The notes below the pieces were generated by a model. That model ran no database searches. It saw nothing but the letters and a program-made list of their open reading frames with translations, and was not told the origin of the DNA. 64,000 nucleotides of DNA, taken from Patiria miniata. Lineage: Eukaryota > Echinodermata > Asteroidea > Valvatida > Asterinidae. Shown one piece after another: positions 23,301 to 30,675 of the stretch. Made by a program: the position numbers and the translations under genes. Every line of letters begins with the position of its first letter. The first letter of the stretch is position 1. Where the stretch lies: assembly GCF_015706575.1 (NCBI RefSeq), contig NW_024037074.1, forward strand, positions 1,364,001-1,428,000. The letters are read 5' to 3'.

Positions 23301-26300
23301 GGATAGACATTTTAAACAAAAAAAGGTATGAGTTCGGTGTGATTTCCTTGGAGGGTCTTGTTTGAATCATTGTTGTTGTGCCTTGGGGTGATTACAGAAG
23401 TTACAGGTGGAGGGGAATTGTGAATTGTTGGTCCGATATATCTGAATTTGTAACGAGTCACCCAATTGGTCATTCCTAAAAGTAGGCGGTAGTTTATAGC
23501 CATTTGTGACTCACTCGAGACATGCAATTTAACAGAGACACAAAACTTAAAGGGAATATACATCATTTGCTTTTGCTGTAATTTTCAGAAATGGATGGAA
23601 TTGGGGGGTTGGAAATATATAGCAAATATAGTTACACTGACTTTTTTGAGGTTTTGGGTTCGAAAATGCTATAAAAACCAAGAAAACAATCATTTTCCTG
23701 TAGTCTGGTTCCCTGACTCCATATCAGAAGAAACAGAGCAGTTTACATACATCTCCATATCAGAAGAAACAGAGCAGTTTACATACATTGGGGAATTGTA
23801 AGGTCAGGGAACCAGTCTAGCTTGCTTGTACCCGTTCATAGGTGTGTAATCGATTGCAAACAAGTGCGATGGTCAATTGGGGCCAGTATATGAAAAAAAG
23901 CCAGTTTTTTCCAACGCTGATCGGCCGACCAGCATTGGAAATTGATACAAAAATACTACTTTTCTTGAAAATGACAGTATACCAGGTGCCATGATTTTAC
24001 AGGATGCTTTACACTGTCATTCACTAACAGTCCAGCAAGGTATTTCAAAATGATTTGGTAGTTTTATTTTTTGATGTTTGCAAATGTTGTATTTTCCCTT
24101 TAAATTCAAGATTGGTGCAAAATGTAATCTTGTATTTATTTCATGTGTTGGTCAGGTGCCTGATCCAGAAGACCTATCAACATCGTTGTACGATACATGG
24201 CGAGATCGTTTACCTGCAGATGCTAACGATCCCAATACACTGCCAAGGTAATGAGAAAAAAAGTGTTCAGTGTTGAAAACCAAGAGTATTTTTACTCCTC
24301 CAAAACACTTAATCCCCTTCCTTAAAAGAAAATCAGAAATGTGCTTAATAAAGAGCAAATAAAGGGCGAGCTTTTTTTTACAATATTTGGTTTAAAATAA
24401 GTGAATAAATGTGTGCTTGGGAGGTGTTAAACACTGTGTTTAAGACTGGTTGGAGTCTGAAATGCTGATAATTACCCAAGCATTCCAGACTCAAATCAGT
24501 CTTAAACATAGTGTTTAATACCGACCAAGCACATGTTAATTATCATTCATAAATACCTTTTCGGACAAAAAACATATCATTTCGGTCCAAAAAATTAAAA
24601 AACAAGTCAAAAACCAGACGTTGCGAACCATTTTGTTCAACCAATTTGTTCAACAATTTTACTTCATGTTTTATGAAACACCCCTCTGACTATAATATGG
24701 AATGTACCTCTACAACTCCTTACCTTGTAAGGAGATTAGTGCGAGCGTCGCGCGTACTGTGCGATGTTGTGCAAAACGCAGCTGGCCCGGTGTAGTCTGA
24801 ATTTCGGATTATGAGACACTGATTTACTGTATTGCGCATGCCTACGTGAGGATTGTGAACGTTCAACCAAAAAAACGGTAAAAGGCACTGGATCTCATGG
24901 GATTCCAAATTTCATATGACTCTAGAAAAGTGTTGAAGACCAGCCGGCCATTTCTTTATCATCCGTTTAAGACCGGCCACGTGACGGGCTCTCGACCAGT
25001 AGGAATGGGTAAACTGTCTTAGGTATTCATGAATGTCATATTACACTTTGACATCGTTGACCATTGTACGATTTTTATTTGACAGAGTCAGTAATCTTGG
25101 TGCGGGGAGCGATTTTGCCCCATTCATGTATCGTATCGGAGTATCAGCAGTTGATCTCTATTACACATATGATCCTGTAAGTCGAACCAATCACCATGCA
25201 AATTGCAATCGGCATAACATTTAGAAAGTCTTATTTTTTTGGTTGCATTTCATCATTTTTTCCCCCTGCAGAGTCAGTAATCTTGGTGCGGGGAGCGATT
25301 TTGCCCCATTCATGTATCGTATCGGAGTATCGGCAGTTGATCTCCGTTACAGATATGATCCTGTAAGTCGAACCAATCACCAAACAAGTTGCAATCAACC
25401 TAACATTTAGAAAGTCTATTTTTGTTGTACTTCATCATTTTTTCCCTCTCGCAGAATCAAGAATATGGGTTCGGGGAGCGATTTTGCTCCCTTCATGTAC
25501 AGAATTGGGGTGCCAGCTATGAGTATGACTTTTTATTATAAATACCACGTAAGTTCAACTTTTGAATGTATGTATATGTTGCTGTGTCCCTCCATATTGG
25601 CCAACCCTTGCCTAGCCCCACTGTGTGGCCTCAGTATTGCTGCACTGTACAAGGGCGGATCCAGAACACAATTTTTGGGGGGGCCAAAAAAAATTTTGGT
25701 CCCCCAAAAAAGTGGGTCTAAAAAATTACGGCGTGGGGTTCGGGGCCTGCTTAAGGGCCCCGAAAAAATGTTGGATTCTAGATGCTCTGTGGTGCGATCT
25801 GAGGCAATTTCTGACCACTTTAACCAATTTATTTTGAGGAAACGATGGTGGTGTACTCATTGCCTGCCTTTATTGCGATGTCACATTAAAAAAAAAAAAA
25901 AATTGGTTTCGTTTTGGGGGGGGGGCCATGGCCCCCTTTGGCCCCCCCCCCTGGATCCGCCCTTGGCGCTGTACATTAGGCCACATGTCTGGTTTCCCAA
26001 CCTACTGAGGAGTTTAGTCCAAACACTGGCGCATATGAACTCCAGAAAGATGCTAAATTTCTCGAAAAATTTGAAGAAAGATTACCTAATCTACCCGGAG
26101 GGCAAAAGATGAGAAATCATAGAATGCAACCATATACACTGATATGTAAAAAAAAAAAAAGTCAAAAAAGGGAGCGCCAGTGTTTGGAATATACTCCTCA
26201 GTAGTACTGGAGCACCTGGCGCGTGGCCAGAGATACAGCGCAGCAATATCGCGGCCACACTAGTGGGGTTAACCCTTGCCAATATCCAACATACCAATCC

Positions 26301-29300
26301 ACCAGCACTCCAGCCTGCAGCTAACACCCCTGCCTCAAACTGACTTGCATGCGCATGTCTAACTAGTCTCCTGGGACAGTAGTTTTTGTTTTCTCCATCC
26401 ACAGAGTGTGTGTGCAAAAATGGCTTGGATTGCTAAAGCGCAGTTAACACAATAATGTCTGAAATCTCTTTGTTTGAGGCAAAATATCTGATAATTTGCA
26501 CAATTGTTACAATTTCAAAACTGTTAATTTTTACTTTGCCAATTTCAAAAATTTGTGATCGAATCAGCCACAAGTCAATCGACAATCTATCACAAGTCAA
26601 GCACAAGTCAGGTTCCAAGTAACACGAGACAATGACTATAGTAACAATGACTAAGGATTGTTTTGGTAGAGATTATTTGAAGTTGTTATTTTGTGGTTTT
26701 TTTTGTATTTTGATTGTCTTTTCCGAATGATATTTTAACGAATATCATGTCCCGTAACAAATAACTTTGCTTGTTTGTTTTTGCAGGTCTTTATACAGTT
26801 TTAAAATTTGGTTTTAAATGGGGCTGTCTAGTTCAGAAATTGCGCACACTATTCAGAGCGAATAAGTGTCTCGCTCTTAATTCAAATGTTGAAATTAATT
26901 AATTCATGATTACTTAATTGTCATGGGCCGATTTTTTTTCGTGCGATCTCATTTTGATCATGCATGGAAAGCTCATAACTAATGTAATGCTGGGAAATTC
27001 TCAATTCAATTTGAAAATCTAGTTTTTCAAGGTGCCACAACTGACCAAAAAGCATGTATACATCCCCTTTAAATAGCTAACCACTTAACTGAACCGGGAA
27101 TGGATGCACGAATGAATTTTGAGAGACTCTTGATGACTTGTGAAAGCTTACAACTCAGACATTTTGTCTCAAAAACACTGGAGATTTCAGACAAAACATT
27201 TTTGGGGTTTACTCTTTACAGCAAAGTTTAATATATTTTCTTGTCTCATTACTAACAGTCTCTGGGAATATCCAGCTATCCCGTTTACCACTCGGTTTAC
27301 GAGACCTTCTACTACATGAAGACGTTCTTGGACTACGATTTCCTCCGTCACCAGGCCGTGGCCAGACTCTGGGCAGAGGTGGCCCGAGACCTGGCCGAGT
27401 CCGTCATACTTCCCTTTGACTGCACCGACTACGTGACCAAGATCACAGGGTCCATGGATACGGTGAGGACTGCATACGAGGCACAGATGGCTGCGCAGGG
27501 AATCACTTTTGGTGAGGGGGAAATTTACTGGTAATAATCATCCTATCGCAGAGTGCTAAGTGGTGTGGAAGTTAAGTCCATCACAAACCCATCACAAGTC
27601 GGGTCACAACTCTACTCACAAGTCCGGTCACAAATAACTGGGATCAACAGTAACAAAGGAATGCCCTGGCCACAGTTGATTTGAACAGCTTGTGACTTGA
27701 AACCAGACTGTAACGATGACTCGTAAATTATTGAGTTGTGACAGTGTCCCAAAGATTGTATCAGTATTTCTGGATAAAAAAAAAATGGTGACTGCTCTAT
27801 GTTCCGACACCCTATGTTCTGACACTCCTATGTCTGACAACCCGCATATAAGGCCAAGTTCGCGCAAGGACTATAGTTGACCAATGGTTAACTAACGCTT
27901 GCCCGAACTCTGTCTAGTCGACGGTGGTTGACTACGCTAGTCGACTATTTGGAACCAGCCTACTGGGGTTGGTTGCTTCGCTGGTAACCAATAGCCGCGC
28001 GCATTCATAACGCTAGCAGAGAGCCAGGATCCAGAAGTTTTACGATGACATTTTGACCAGCGTTTGACTAGAGACGTTCGCACGTTGCTATTAGTGCGCA
28101 GGCGTAAGGTACGTCACAAATCAACCACTAGTCGACTAATGGTCCTTGCCCGAACTTGGCCTAAGCTTGTGTTAGTCCTGGTCAGTGTTAGGGTTAGGGG
28201 GGTCAGTGGCGGCGCCATGTTTTTTATTTATTTTTTTGGGGGGGGGGTGGGAGAAATTGAGGGGTGTGGGTGGGGCAAGGATATTTTGGGGGACAGTCAG
28301 TGGTCAGTTATTTTGAATGAGAAATGTATCGAACCGCAAAATGGTGTATTTATGCATGTTTGGCGTGCTTTGTCTACCAAAGTACCAATGTTTATAATGC
28401 TTCATTGGCCCAAAATGTGTCCACATAATTCCGATGATTTACTCTCTATCTTCAAGTTGTTATTAATCTTAACAGCGAAGAAAATAAAGATAATTAATCT
28501 ATTTGTAGATAAAAGTTGGGGGAAAACGAGGGGGGGGGGGGAGTGTCAAACTGGGGGGGGGGGTGTTAAGGAAATAATTTACGGGGGAAAATGACCCCAT
28601 GCCCCACCGTAGCACCACCACTGGTAAGGGTTAGGGTAAGGGTTAGGGTAAGGGTTAGGGATAGGAATATGAGCAGTTGGAACATAGGGGTGTCAGAAAA
28701 TATAGGCGTGTAACCCCCCAATAAATACAAAATGCCATCCAAAAAAAACTCTCATGTGCAAGAAAGATTATTTACCGTGACTTCTCCTGGTGCATAATTT
28801 TAAGTCGATGACCACCTAATAATCATAAACCTCATTTTAGTGTCCTAAAATCTTGTACAAGGTTTCAAGAAAGATCCGAATCTTACGAACACTTCCTTCC
28901 TCCATGATATTATGTAATAATCGTATGATTTCTGTCACAGATTACATCTACTCTGCTCTGACCAACTTTTCAGCAGCTGCCACTGAATTTGAGAAAGTCA
29001 TCTCACAGACCGATATGAAAGAGTAAGACATTAACAGCTAAAACTTACTAATTAAAGTGCAAGCTTGCACCATGCATGTGGAGTACATTTCTACTCTAAA
29101 AATGAGTCCTTTGAAGTCTCAAGATAACAGAATTGAAAGCATTTTCAATAAGCCATTATTTTACAAAGTGGCCACAGAGTATTGTGGGAAGGAAAAAATT
29201 GGCACATTATATTGCCCACTACGTCTTCTTAAATTGCTTCATTGGTTTTTGTGCAAAGTAAAGTGGATTTACAACAAGGTCTAGTATGACCCCTGATGTG

Positions 29301-30500
29301 TATTTTTTGTGCTGATCATTTTCTAGTTTGATGGCTGTGCGTCGAGTCAACGATCAATTGATGCAACTGGAACGAGCTTTCATTGATCCTCTTGGACTAC
29401 CAGATCGCAAATTTCTTAGGTGAGATCTAACAAAATATTAATCCAAATATCTTAATGGGCTTAATGCACGAGTTGGCCATTTTGAGTCAAGCTCCCTGAA
29501 TGTATTTCATTAATTGCTAACTGTAGAATGGGATGGCGCCAGACTATTTATTCAGGAATAATGCAGCCTTATTTTACCTTCTTTCTTTTTTTAATCTGGC
29601 TTTAAACATTAGGCAATGTTTAATTGCAAATATTAAATTATTCATTGAAGCAGACTGGAATTAATTAGTAATTAACTTGCTTTCATTTTTCTTCGCAAGA
29701 TTCAAAAATTAAGATTTTACCTCACTTTCAATTCAATATGGCCGACTTGTGCATAAGGCCCATACTCTAAGAAACAACATAAAGTTTTGCACATTTTCAA
29801 AGTCCAAAGAATCTGTCATTGGTTTTATATCACACATTGAAAGATTTGTGAGGGTTCAGGAATTATAGAAATTCACGACTGTGTGTGGGGGTGTGTTCAC
29901 GAGGCCTGGTGGCAAAGCTGTTTGCTCCGCGAAACAGGCAAGCCAAAGCATCGTTTACGACATAAGAAAGTAGGAGTGTGTACATGATCCTTATTCAAAC
30001 CTTGCATCTTACAACATTCTGCTATTGCTAAAAATAACACTTGGTTTAAAAATTCAATTTCAGACAGCTTGGAGACATCAACTTAAAAAATAAAAGGTTA
30101 AATTTTCAGGTGTGAAACTGTTTTGGTATAATCCCAAGTTTCCGATTTAAGTGGGATTAAGTATGTGCATTTCTGTTTAGTTTAAAAATCAGTAATTTAA
30201 AAACTCTTTGAGTTTAACAAGAATCAGCCAGGAACTTCAGATTCCAGAGATGGTACTATTTTTCTATCTTCATTTGTAGTTATTGTTTCCATTTACAGAC
30301 ACATTGTGTTCGCGCCAAGCAGTAAGAACTACTACGCTGCAGATGCCTTTCCTGGCATCGTTGACGCCATGTATCGAATCGACGAAGCACTAGACCAAGA
30401 TGAGCGCTGGGATATTGTCAAGCAACAAATGGCTGTCACAACTCATGCCATCCAATCAGCAGTCAGCACACTGCAGGATGTGCTGGCATTCGATGGTTAA
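11121..30500 (+). CDS. Glutamate carboxypeptidase II-like gene (M28B metallopeptidase), 17 exons with a triplicated exon 13
   Basis: Type II membrane zinc peptidase of the FOLH1/NAALAD2 family, which removes C-terminal acidic residues from peptides at the cell surface. Seventeen exons join to 753 codons (human GCPII has 750): cytoplasmic tail, one TM helix (about 17-37), PA-like apical domain, M28 protease core and C-terminal helical dimer domain. Zinc ligands are all present: His380, Asp390, Glu428, Asp456 and His555, with Glu427 as general base. The equivalents of calcium ligands Thr269, Tyr272, Glu433 and Glu436 are also kept. Arg210, Asn257, Tyr552 and Tyr700 equivalents are conserved, but Lys699 is Tyr. 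In the S1 pocket, Arg463 is Ser, Asn519 is Ser and Arg534 is replaced. An 8-bp duplication in exon 10 breaks the frame as written. Exon 13 exists in three alternative copies. Numbering of human residues is from memory of the known structure. Confidence 0.93.
11900..12205 (+). mobile_element. tRNA-derived SINE-like element, copy 1
   Basis: The segment from CAGTATGTTTATTCATGA to TCTTGCAACGATTCAAAGG has a box-B-like GGATTCGAATCC at about 12059. It matches the - strand of about 48125-48425 over about 300 bp, including GTGGATAGCGAGATGAGCTA. It lies in intron 1 of the carboxypeptidase gene. The shared sequence at two sites shows that it is a dispersed repeat; its SINE nature is inferred from the box-B motif. 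Confidence 0.65.
12496..12652 (+). CDS. GCPII-like exon 2
   Basis: Acceptor GACGCAG at 12495; donor GTAAAA at 12653. Encodes [14 protein letters not shown] through [10 protein letters not shown], the start of the ectodomain, with an N-glycosylation sequon (Asn-Asp-Thr). In phase with exon 1 through a split Arg codon; ends in phase 0. Confidence 0.95.
12682..12990. mobile_element. Fold-back element with a nested MITE
   Basis: Outer arms such as CATTGGTTGAAATAACCAA are repeated in inverted form near 12945-12980. Inside, 12745-12902 is a second element with ends GGTCTCGTTCAAATGACGTC and TCATTGAACGAGCCC. A relative of the inner element occurs at 39667-39889, without the outer arms, so the two are separate units and the inner one inserted into the outer. 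Confidence 0.65.
13008..13290. repeat. Tandem duplication containing a 27-bp triplication
   Basis: The block TGTGTAGATATATCC to CAATGGCCCCGACGACC occurs at about 13009-13093 and again at about 13199-13290. Between them the 27-bp string starting AACAATGGCCCCGACGACCG is present about three times (13068-13130). Intronic, non-coding. Confidence 0.75.
14001..14493. mobile_element. MITE with long inverted arms, TA-flanked
   Basis: Ends TACAGGGTGAGTAAAAAA and its inverse (TTTTTTTACTCACCCTGTA). The arms also pair at AAGTTCTGCATGTAGCACTT and AAAACGAAAACAATTCACAC. Tc1/mariner-like TA termini; no transposase. Intron 2 of the carboxypeptidase gene. Confidence 0.8.
14712..14840 (+). CDS. GCPII-like exon 3
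   Basis: Forty-three codons between acceptor CATCAG and donor GTATAA. The product includes [11 protein letters not shown] and [15 protein letters not shown], matching the region before the PA-like apical domain. Confidence 0.94.
14940..15081. mobile_element. Near-perfect palindromic element, 142 bp
   Basis: CTGTACTGATGACGTCACAC and GTGTGACGTCATCAGTACAG form the arms, and AATAAGC/GCTTATT the ends. The short loop contains GTGGACCGTGGGCCCCCACT. Probably a small MITE; intronic, between exons 3 and 4. Confidence 0.8.
15310..15438 (+). CDS. GCPII-like exon 4 (Arg210-equivalent)
   Basis: Forty-three codons; acceptor CTTATAAG, donor GTGATG. Contains [14 protein letters not shown] and [14 protein letters not shown]. 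The Arg of FRGNK aligns with Arg210 of human GCPII, which holds the C-terminal carboxylate of the substrate. Confidence 0.95.
16209..16602. mobile_element. Partial, diverged relative of the 14001-14493 MITE
   Basis: TACAAGAATCATTCAAATCACTCATG, written here only in part as AATCATTCAAATCACTCATG, and the later arms (GAAAGAACACTT, TTTTAAACGGTGTTTGTG) match the element at 14001-14493. The right end is degraded (CCCGCACTGTTA) and the left terminus is missing. Intron 4. Confidence 0.65.
17150..17342 (+). CDS. GCPII-like exon 5 (Asn257 and Ca-site residues)
   Basis: Encodes SDPADY, YPDGWW, AQRGN and [10 protein letters not shown]. The Asn of QRGN aligns with substrate-binding Asn257, and the Thr and Tyr of TPGY with calcium ligands. 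It ends with the first base of a Pro codon at donor GTAAGG. A MITE begins only four bases into the following intron. Confidence 0.95.
17347..17813. mobile_element. MITE copy 1, inserted beside the exon 5 splice donor
   Basis: Ends GGTTACAGACCAGTAAATA and GATTTACTGGTCTGCAACC are inverted copies. GTAA directly flanks both sides (17343-17346, 17814-17817) and the left GTAA is the splice donor of exon 5. A second copy with about 80-90% identity lies at 59658-60118. No coding capacity. Confidence 0.85.
17850..17935. repeat. tRNA-derived fragments, head to head
   Basis: GGGTTTGAACCTGCG at about 17863 is a box-B-like sequence read on the - strand, and GGATAGCTCAGTTGGTAGAG at about 17893 is a textbook D-arm/box-A sequence on the + strand. 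Neither is followed by a complete cloverleaf, so these are SINE or pseudogene fragments rather than tRNA genes. Confidence 0.45.
17985..18145. repeat. ACAAGTC-family repeat, copy 1
   Basis: ACAAGTCAATCACAAGTC and the inverted GACTTGTGATGGACTTG flank a core with AAGCACTCCTTTGTTATT. Related sequences are at about 27565-27720 and 52865-53370. It is probably a fold-back element; the 52.9-kb copy has expanded into a minisatellite. Confidence 0.6.
18381..18471 (+). CDS. GCPII-like exon 6
   Basis: Acceptor CTTTGCAG, donor GTAAAA. Encodes FAFRIDDY and [17 protein letters not shown], matching the conserved [12 protein letters not shown] block of the family. In phase on both sides. Confidence 0.94.
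19073..19162 (+). CDS. GCPII-like exon 7
   Basis: Acceptor CAATCCAG, donor GTTAGT. Encodes [20 protein letters not shown] and LGPGFNDSS, with an N-glycosylation sequon (Asn-Met-Thr). Confidence 0.94.
19604..19689 (+). CDS. GCPII-like exon 8
   Basis: Acceptor TACCAG, donor GTAGCA. Encodes [20 protein letters not shown] and FIRGEIEP, matching the strand that leads into the catalytic core. Confidence 0.94.
20362..20481 (+). CDS. GCPII-like exon 9 (two zinc ligands)
   Basis: Acceptor GATTACAG, donor GTGAGT. Encodes [20 protein letters not shown]. His380 and Asp390 of the joined product are the conserved zinc ligands of the co-catalytic site. Ends with the first base of a Gly codon. Confidence 0.95.
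21794..21884 (+). CDS. GCPII-like exon 10, disrupted by an 8-bp tandem duplication
   Basis: Acceptor GTGTTAAG, donor GTAAGC. The 5' part reads [12 protein letters not shown] in the phase set by exon 9. The 3' part reads [15 protein letters not shown], with the catalytic and zinc-binding Glu pair, in the phase needed by exon 11. The two frames differ because AGCTGGGG occurs twice (21826-21833, 21834-21841). With one copy the exon would be 83 bp and fit both neighbours; as written it is 91 bp and shifts the frame. All other exons are intact, so a sequence error or a rare allele is more likely than an old pseudogene. Confidence 0.9.
22523..22654 (+). CDS. GCPII-like exon 11 (zinc ligand Asp)
   Basis: Forty-four codons; acceptor TTTCCACAG, donor GTCAGC. 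Encodes [17 protein letters not shown], whose Asp456 is the conserved zinc ligand. At the position of Arg463 of the human S1 arginine patch there is a Ser. Confidence 0.95.
22740..23049. mobile_element. Non-autonomous hAT-like element
   Basis: Ends CAGTAGCGGATCTAA and CTAGATTCGCCACTG are inverted repeats of the CAGNGGCG type seen in hAT elements. The inside is G/C-run-rich with no gene. The flanking 8 bases do not match well, so the target duplication is decayed or my boundaries are off. Intron 11 of the carboxypeptidase gene. Confidence 0.65.
23547..24103. mobile_element. MITE family A, copy 1 (TTAA-flanked)
   Basis: Starts TTAAAGGGAATATACATCAT and ends GCAAATGTTGTATTTTCCCTTTAA. It has internal matches to the copies at 41572-42102 and 51197-51723, for example CTGGTTCCCTGACTCC, CCAACGCTG, CAGGATGCTTTA. 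The TTAA at each end suggests a piggyBac-type target. This copy sits in the intron before exon 12. Confidence 0.8.
24156..24247 (+). CDS. GCPII-like exon 12
   Basis: Acceptor TTGGTCAG, donor GTAATG. Encodes [20 protein letters not shown] and ends with AG of an Arg codon (phase 2). This is the phase that all three exon-13 copies need. Confidence 0.93.
24413..24533. mobile_element. Small fold-back element
   Basis: GTGCTTGGGAGGTGTTAAACAC at the left is inverted at the right (GTTTAATACCGACCAAGCAC), and TTAAGACTGGTTGGAGTCTG pairs with AGACTCAAATCAGTCTTAA. Intron 12. Confidence 0.7.
25086..25176 (+). CDS. GCPII-like exon 13, copy a
   Basis: Acceptor TTTGACAG, donor GTAAGT. With AG from exon 12 it encodes 31 residues: [16 protein letters not shown], then [15 protein letters not shown]. 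It corresponds to human residues from about 511 to 541, which carry Asn519 and arginine-patch residues Arg534 and Arg536. Those positions read Ser, Asp and Tyr here. Ends in phase 0, ready for exon 14. Confidence 0.92.
25272..25362 (+). CDS. GCPII-like exon 13, copy b
   Basis: Acceptor CCCTGCAG, donor GTAAGT. Identical to copy a at 87 of 91 bases. Apart from one silent change, the differences replace Tyr and Thr by Arg, giving [10 protein letters not shown]; the first Arg aligns with Arg536 of human GCPII. The flanking intron is also nearly the same as the one before it, so copies a and b arose by a recent duplication of an exon plus intron (186 bp). Confidence 0.92.
25455..25548 (+). CDS. 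GCPII-like exon 13, copy c
   Basis: Acceptor CTCTCGCAG, donor GTAAGT. Encodes [16 protein letters not shown], then [16 protein letters not shown], one codon longer than copies a and b and much more diverged after GV. The pocket-lining part is aromatic and has no Arg. Same start and end phases as the other two, so it can replace either. Confidence 0.9.
25650..25965. mobile_element. Non-autonomous hAT element with 8-bp target duplication
   Basis: Perfect 15-bp terminal inverted repeats CAAGGGCGGATCCAG and CTGGATCCGCCCTTG. The flanking octamers GCACTGTA (25642-25649) and GCGCTGTA (25966-25973) match at 7 of 8 positions, as expected for hAT transposition. The inside has C and G runs and no transposase. 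It lies 100 bp after exon 13 copy c. Confidence 0.88.
26002..26214. mobile_element. Fold-back element
   Basis: CTACTGAGGAGTTTAGTCCA and its inverse (TGGAATATACTCCTCAGTAG), plus AAACACTGGCGC against GCGCCAGTGTTT, form arms of about 35 bp. Intron 13. Confidence 0.65.
27259..27511 (+). CDS. GCPII-like exon 14 (zinc ligand His)
   Basis: Acceptor CTAACAG, donor GTGAGG. Begins [16 protein letters not shown], where His555 is the last zinc ligand and the Tyr before it aligns with substrate-contacting Tyr552. It continues into the dimerisation domain ([12 protein letters not shown]). Confidence 0.95.
27565..27740. repeat. ACAAGTC-family repeat, copy 2
   Basis: CCATCACAAGTCGGGTCAC, AACAGTAACAAAGGAATG and CTTGTGACTTGAAACCAGAC match 52870-52995 in order. 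Located just after exon 14. Confidence 0.6.
27852..28161. mobile_element. MITE family B, copy 1, with TAA target duplication
   Basis: 310 bp with ends GGCCAAGTTCGCGCAAGGAC and GTCCTTGCCCGAACTTGGCC (inverted). TAA flanks both sides (27849-27851, 28162-28164), which is the PIF/Harbinger-type target. The same 310-bp element lies in reverse at 48509-48818 with high identity. The frame reading [15 protein letters not shown] occurs in both and is part of the repeat, not a gene. Confidence 0.88.
28204..28623. mobile_element. hAT-like non-autonomous insertion inside the telomere-like stretch
   Basis: Begins CAGTGGCGGCGCCATG and ends CATGCCCCACCGTAGCACCACCACTG, giving short inverted CAGTGG termini. 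G-run-rich inside. It separates two blocks of (GTTAGG)n-like sequence, so the blocks were probably continuous before insertion. Flanking duplications are not clear. Confidence 0.5.
28941..29022 (+). CDS. GCPII-like exon 15
   Basis: Acceptor TGTCACAG, donor GTAAGA. Encodes [18 protein letters not shown] and VISQTDMK, part of the C-terminal helical domain, with an N-glycosylation sequon (Asn-Phe-Ser). Confidence 0.93.
29327..29419 (+). CDS. GCPII-like exon 16
   Basis: Acceptor TTTCTAG, donor GTGAGA. Encodes [20 protein letters not shown], a very conserved family block. Confidence 0.95.
30299..30500 (+). CDS. GCPII-like exon 17 and stop
   Basis: Acceptor TTTACAG; stop TAA at 30498-30500. Encodes [20 protein letters not shown] and the final helix. 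At the human Lys699-Tyr700 pair that senses a C-terminal glutamate side chain, this protein has Tyr-Tyr, so Lys699 is lost while Tyr700 is kept. Confidence 0.95.
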
Positions 30501-30675
30501 TTAATCACAGCGAGGAGCTGATTGGTCCAAAGTACTTATTAAACATATGGCTTGTATTACCCGAGCTATTCAATGAGCAGTCAACACACTACAGGAAGTG
30601 CTGGCATTCGATGGTTAATCATATTGAGGAGCTGATTGGTCCAAAGTAAAAATATGGCTGGTATAACCCCGAGCT
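30450..30675. repeat. Tandem duplication of the last coding bases and 3' UTR
   Basis: About 115 bp from CAGCAGTCAGCACACTGCAG through the stop codon and GAGGAGCTGATTGGTCCAAAGT is repeated directly after itself (about 30566-30675) with about 85% identity. The second copy lies after the stop and so is untranslated. Confidence 0.85.

Larger units (their letters stand above)
27795..28712. mobile_element. Nest of elements in an outer fold-back with telomere-like repeats
   Basis: Outer arms TATGTTCCGACACCCTATGTTC (left; 20 bases shown at most elsewhere) and GGAACATAGGGGTGTCAG (right) are inverted. Within lie the 310-bp MITE at 27852-28161, a GTTAGGGTTAGGGG stretch at about 28186, an inner CAGTGGCGG...CCACTG element (28204-28623), and then TTAGGG-like repeats at 28624-28670. 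Confidence 0.6.

Noticed and set aside
25465..26112. A 215-codon frame that begins in exon 13c
   Set aside because: It reads exon 13c in its true frame but then runs past a good donor (25549) into a hAT element and intron; the splice model explains the exon.
28064..28594. A 176-codon frame starting [13 protein letters not shown]
   Set aside because: It starts in the 310-bp MITE and runs through the next element; the same start occurs at 48606 in the second MITE copy.
28624..28670. True interstitial telomere or chromosome end
   Set aside because: The TTAGGG-like units are irregular, short and enclosed by transposon arms, and the flanks continue as ordinary intron.
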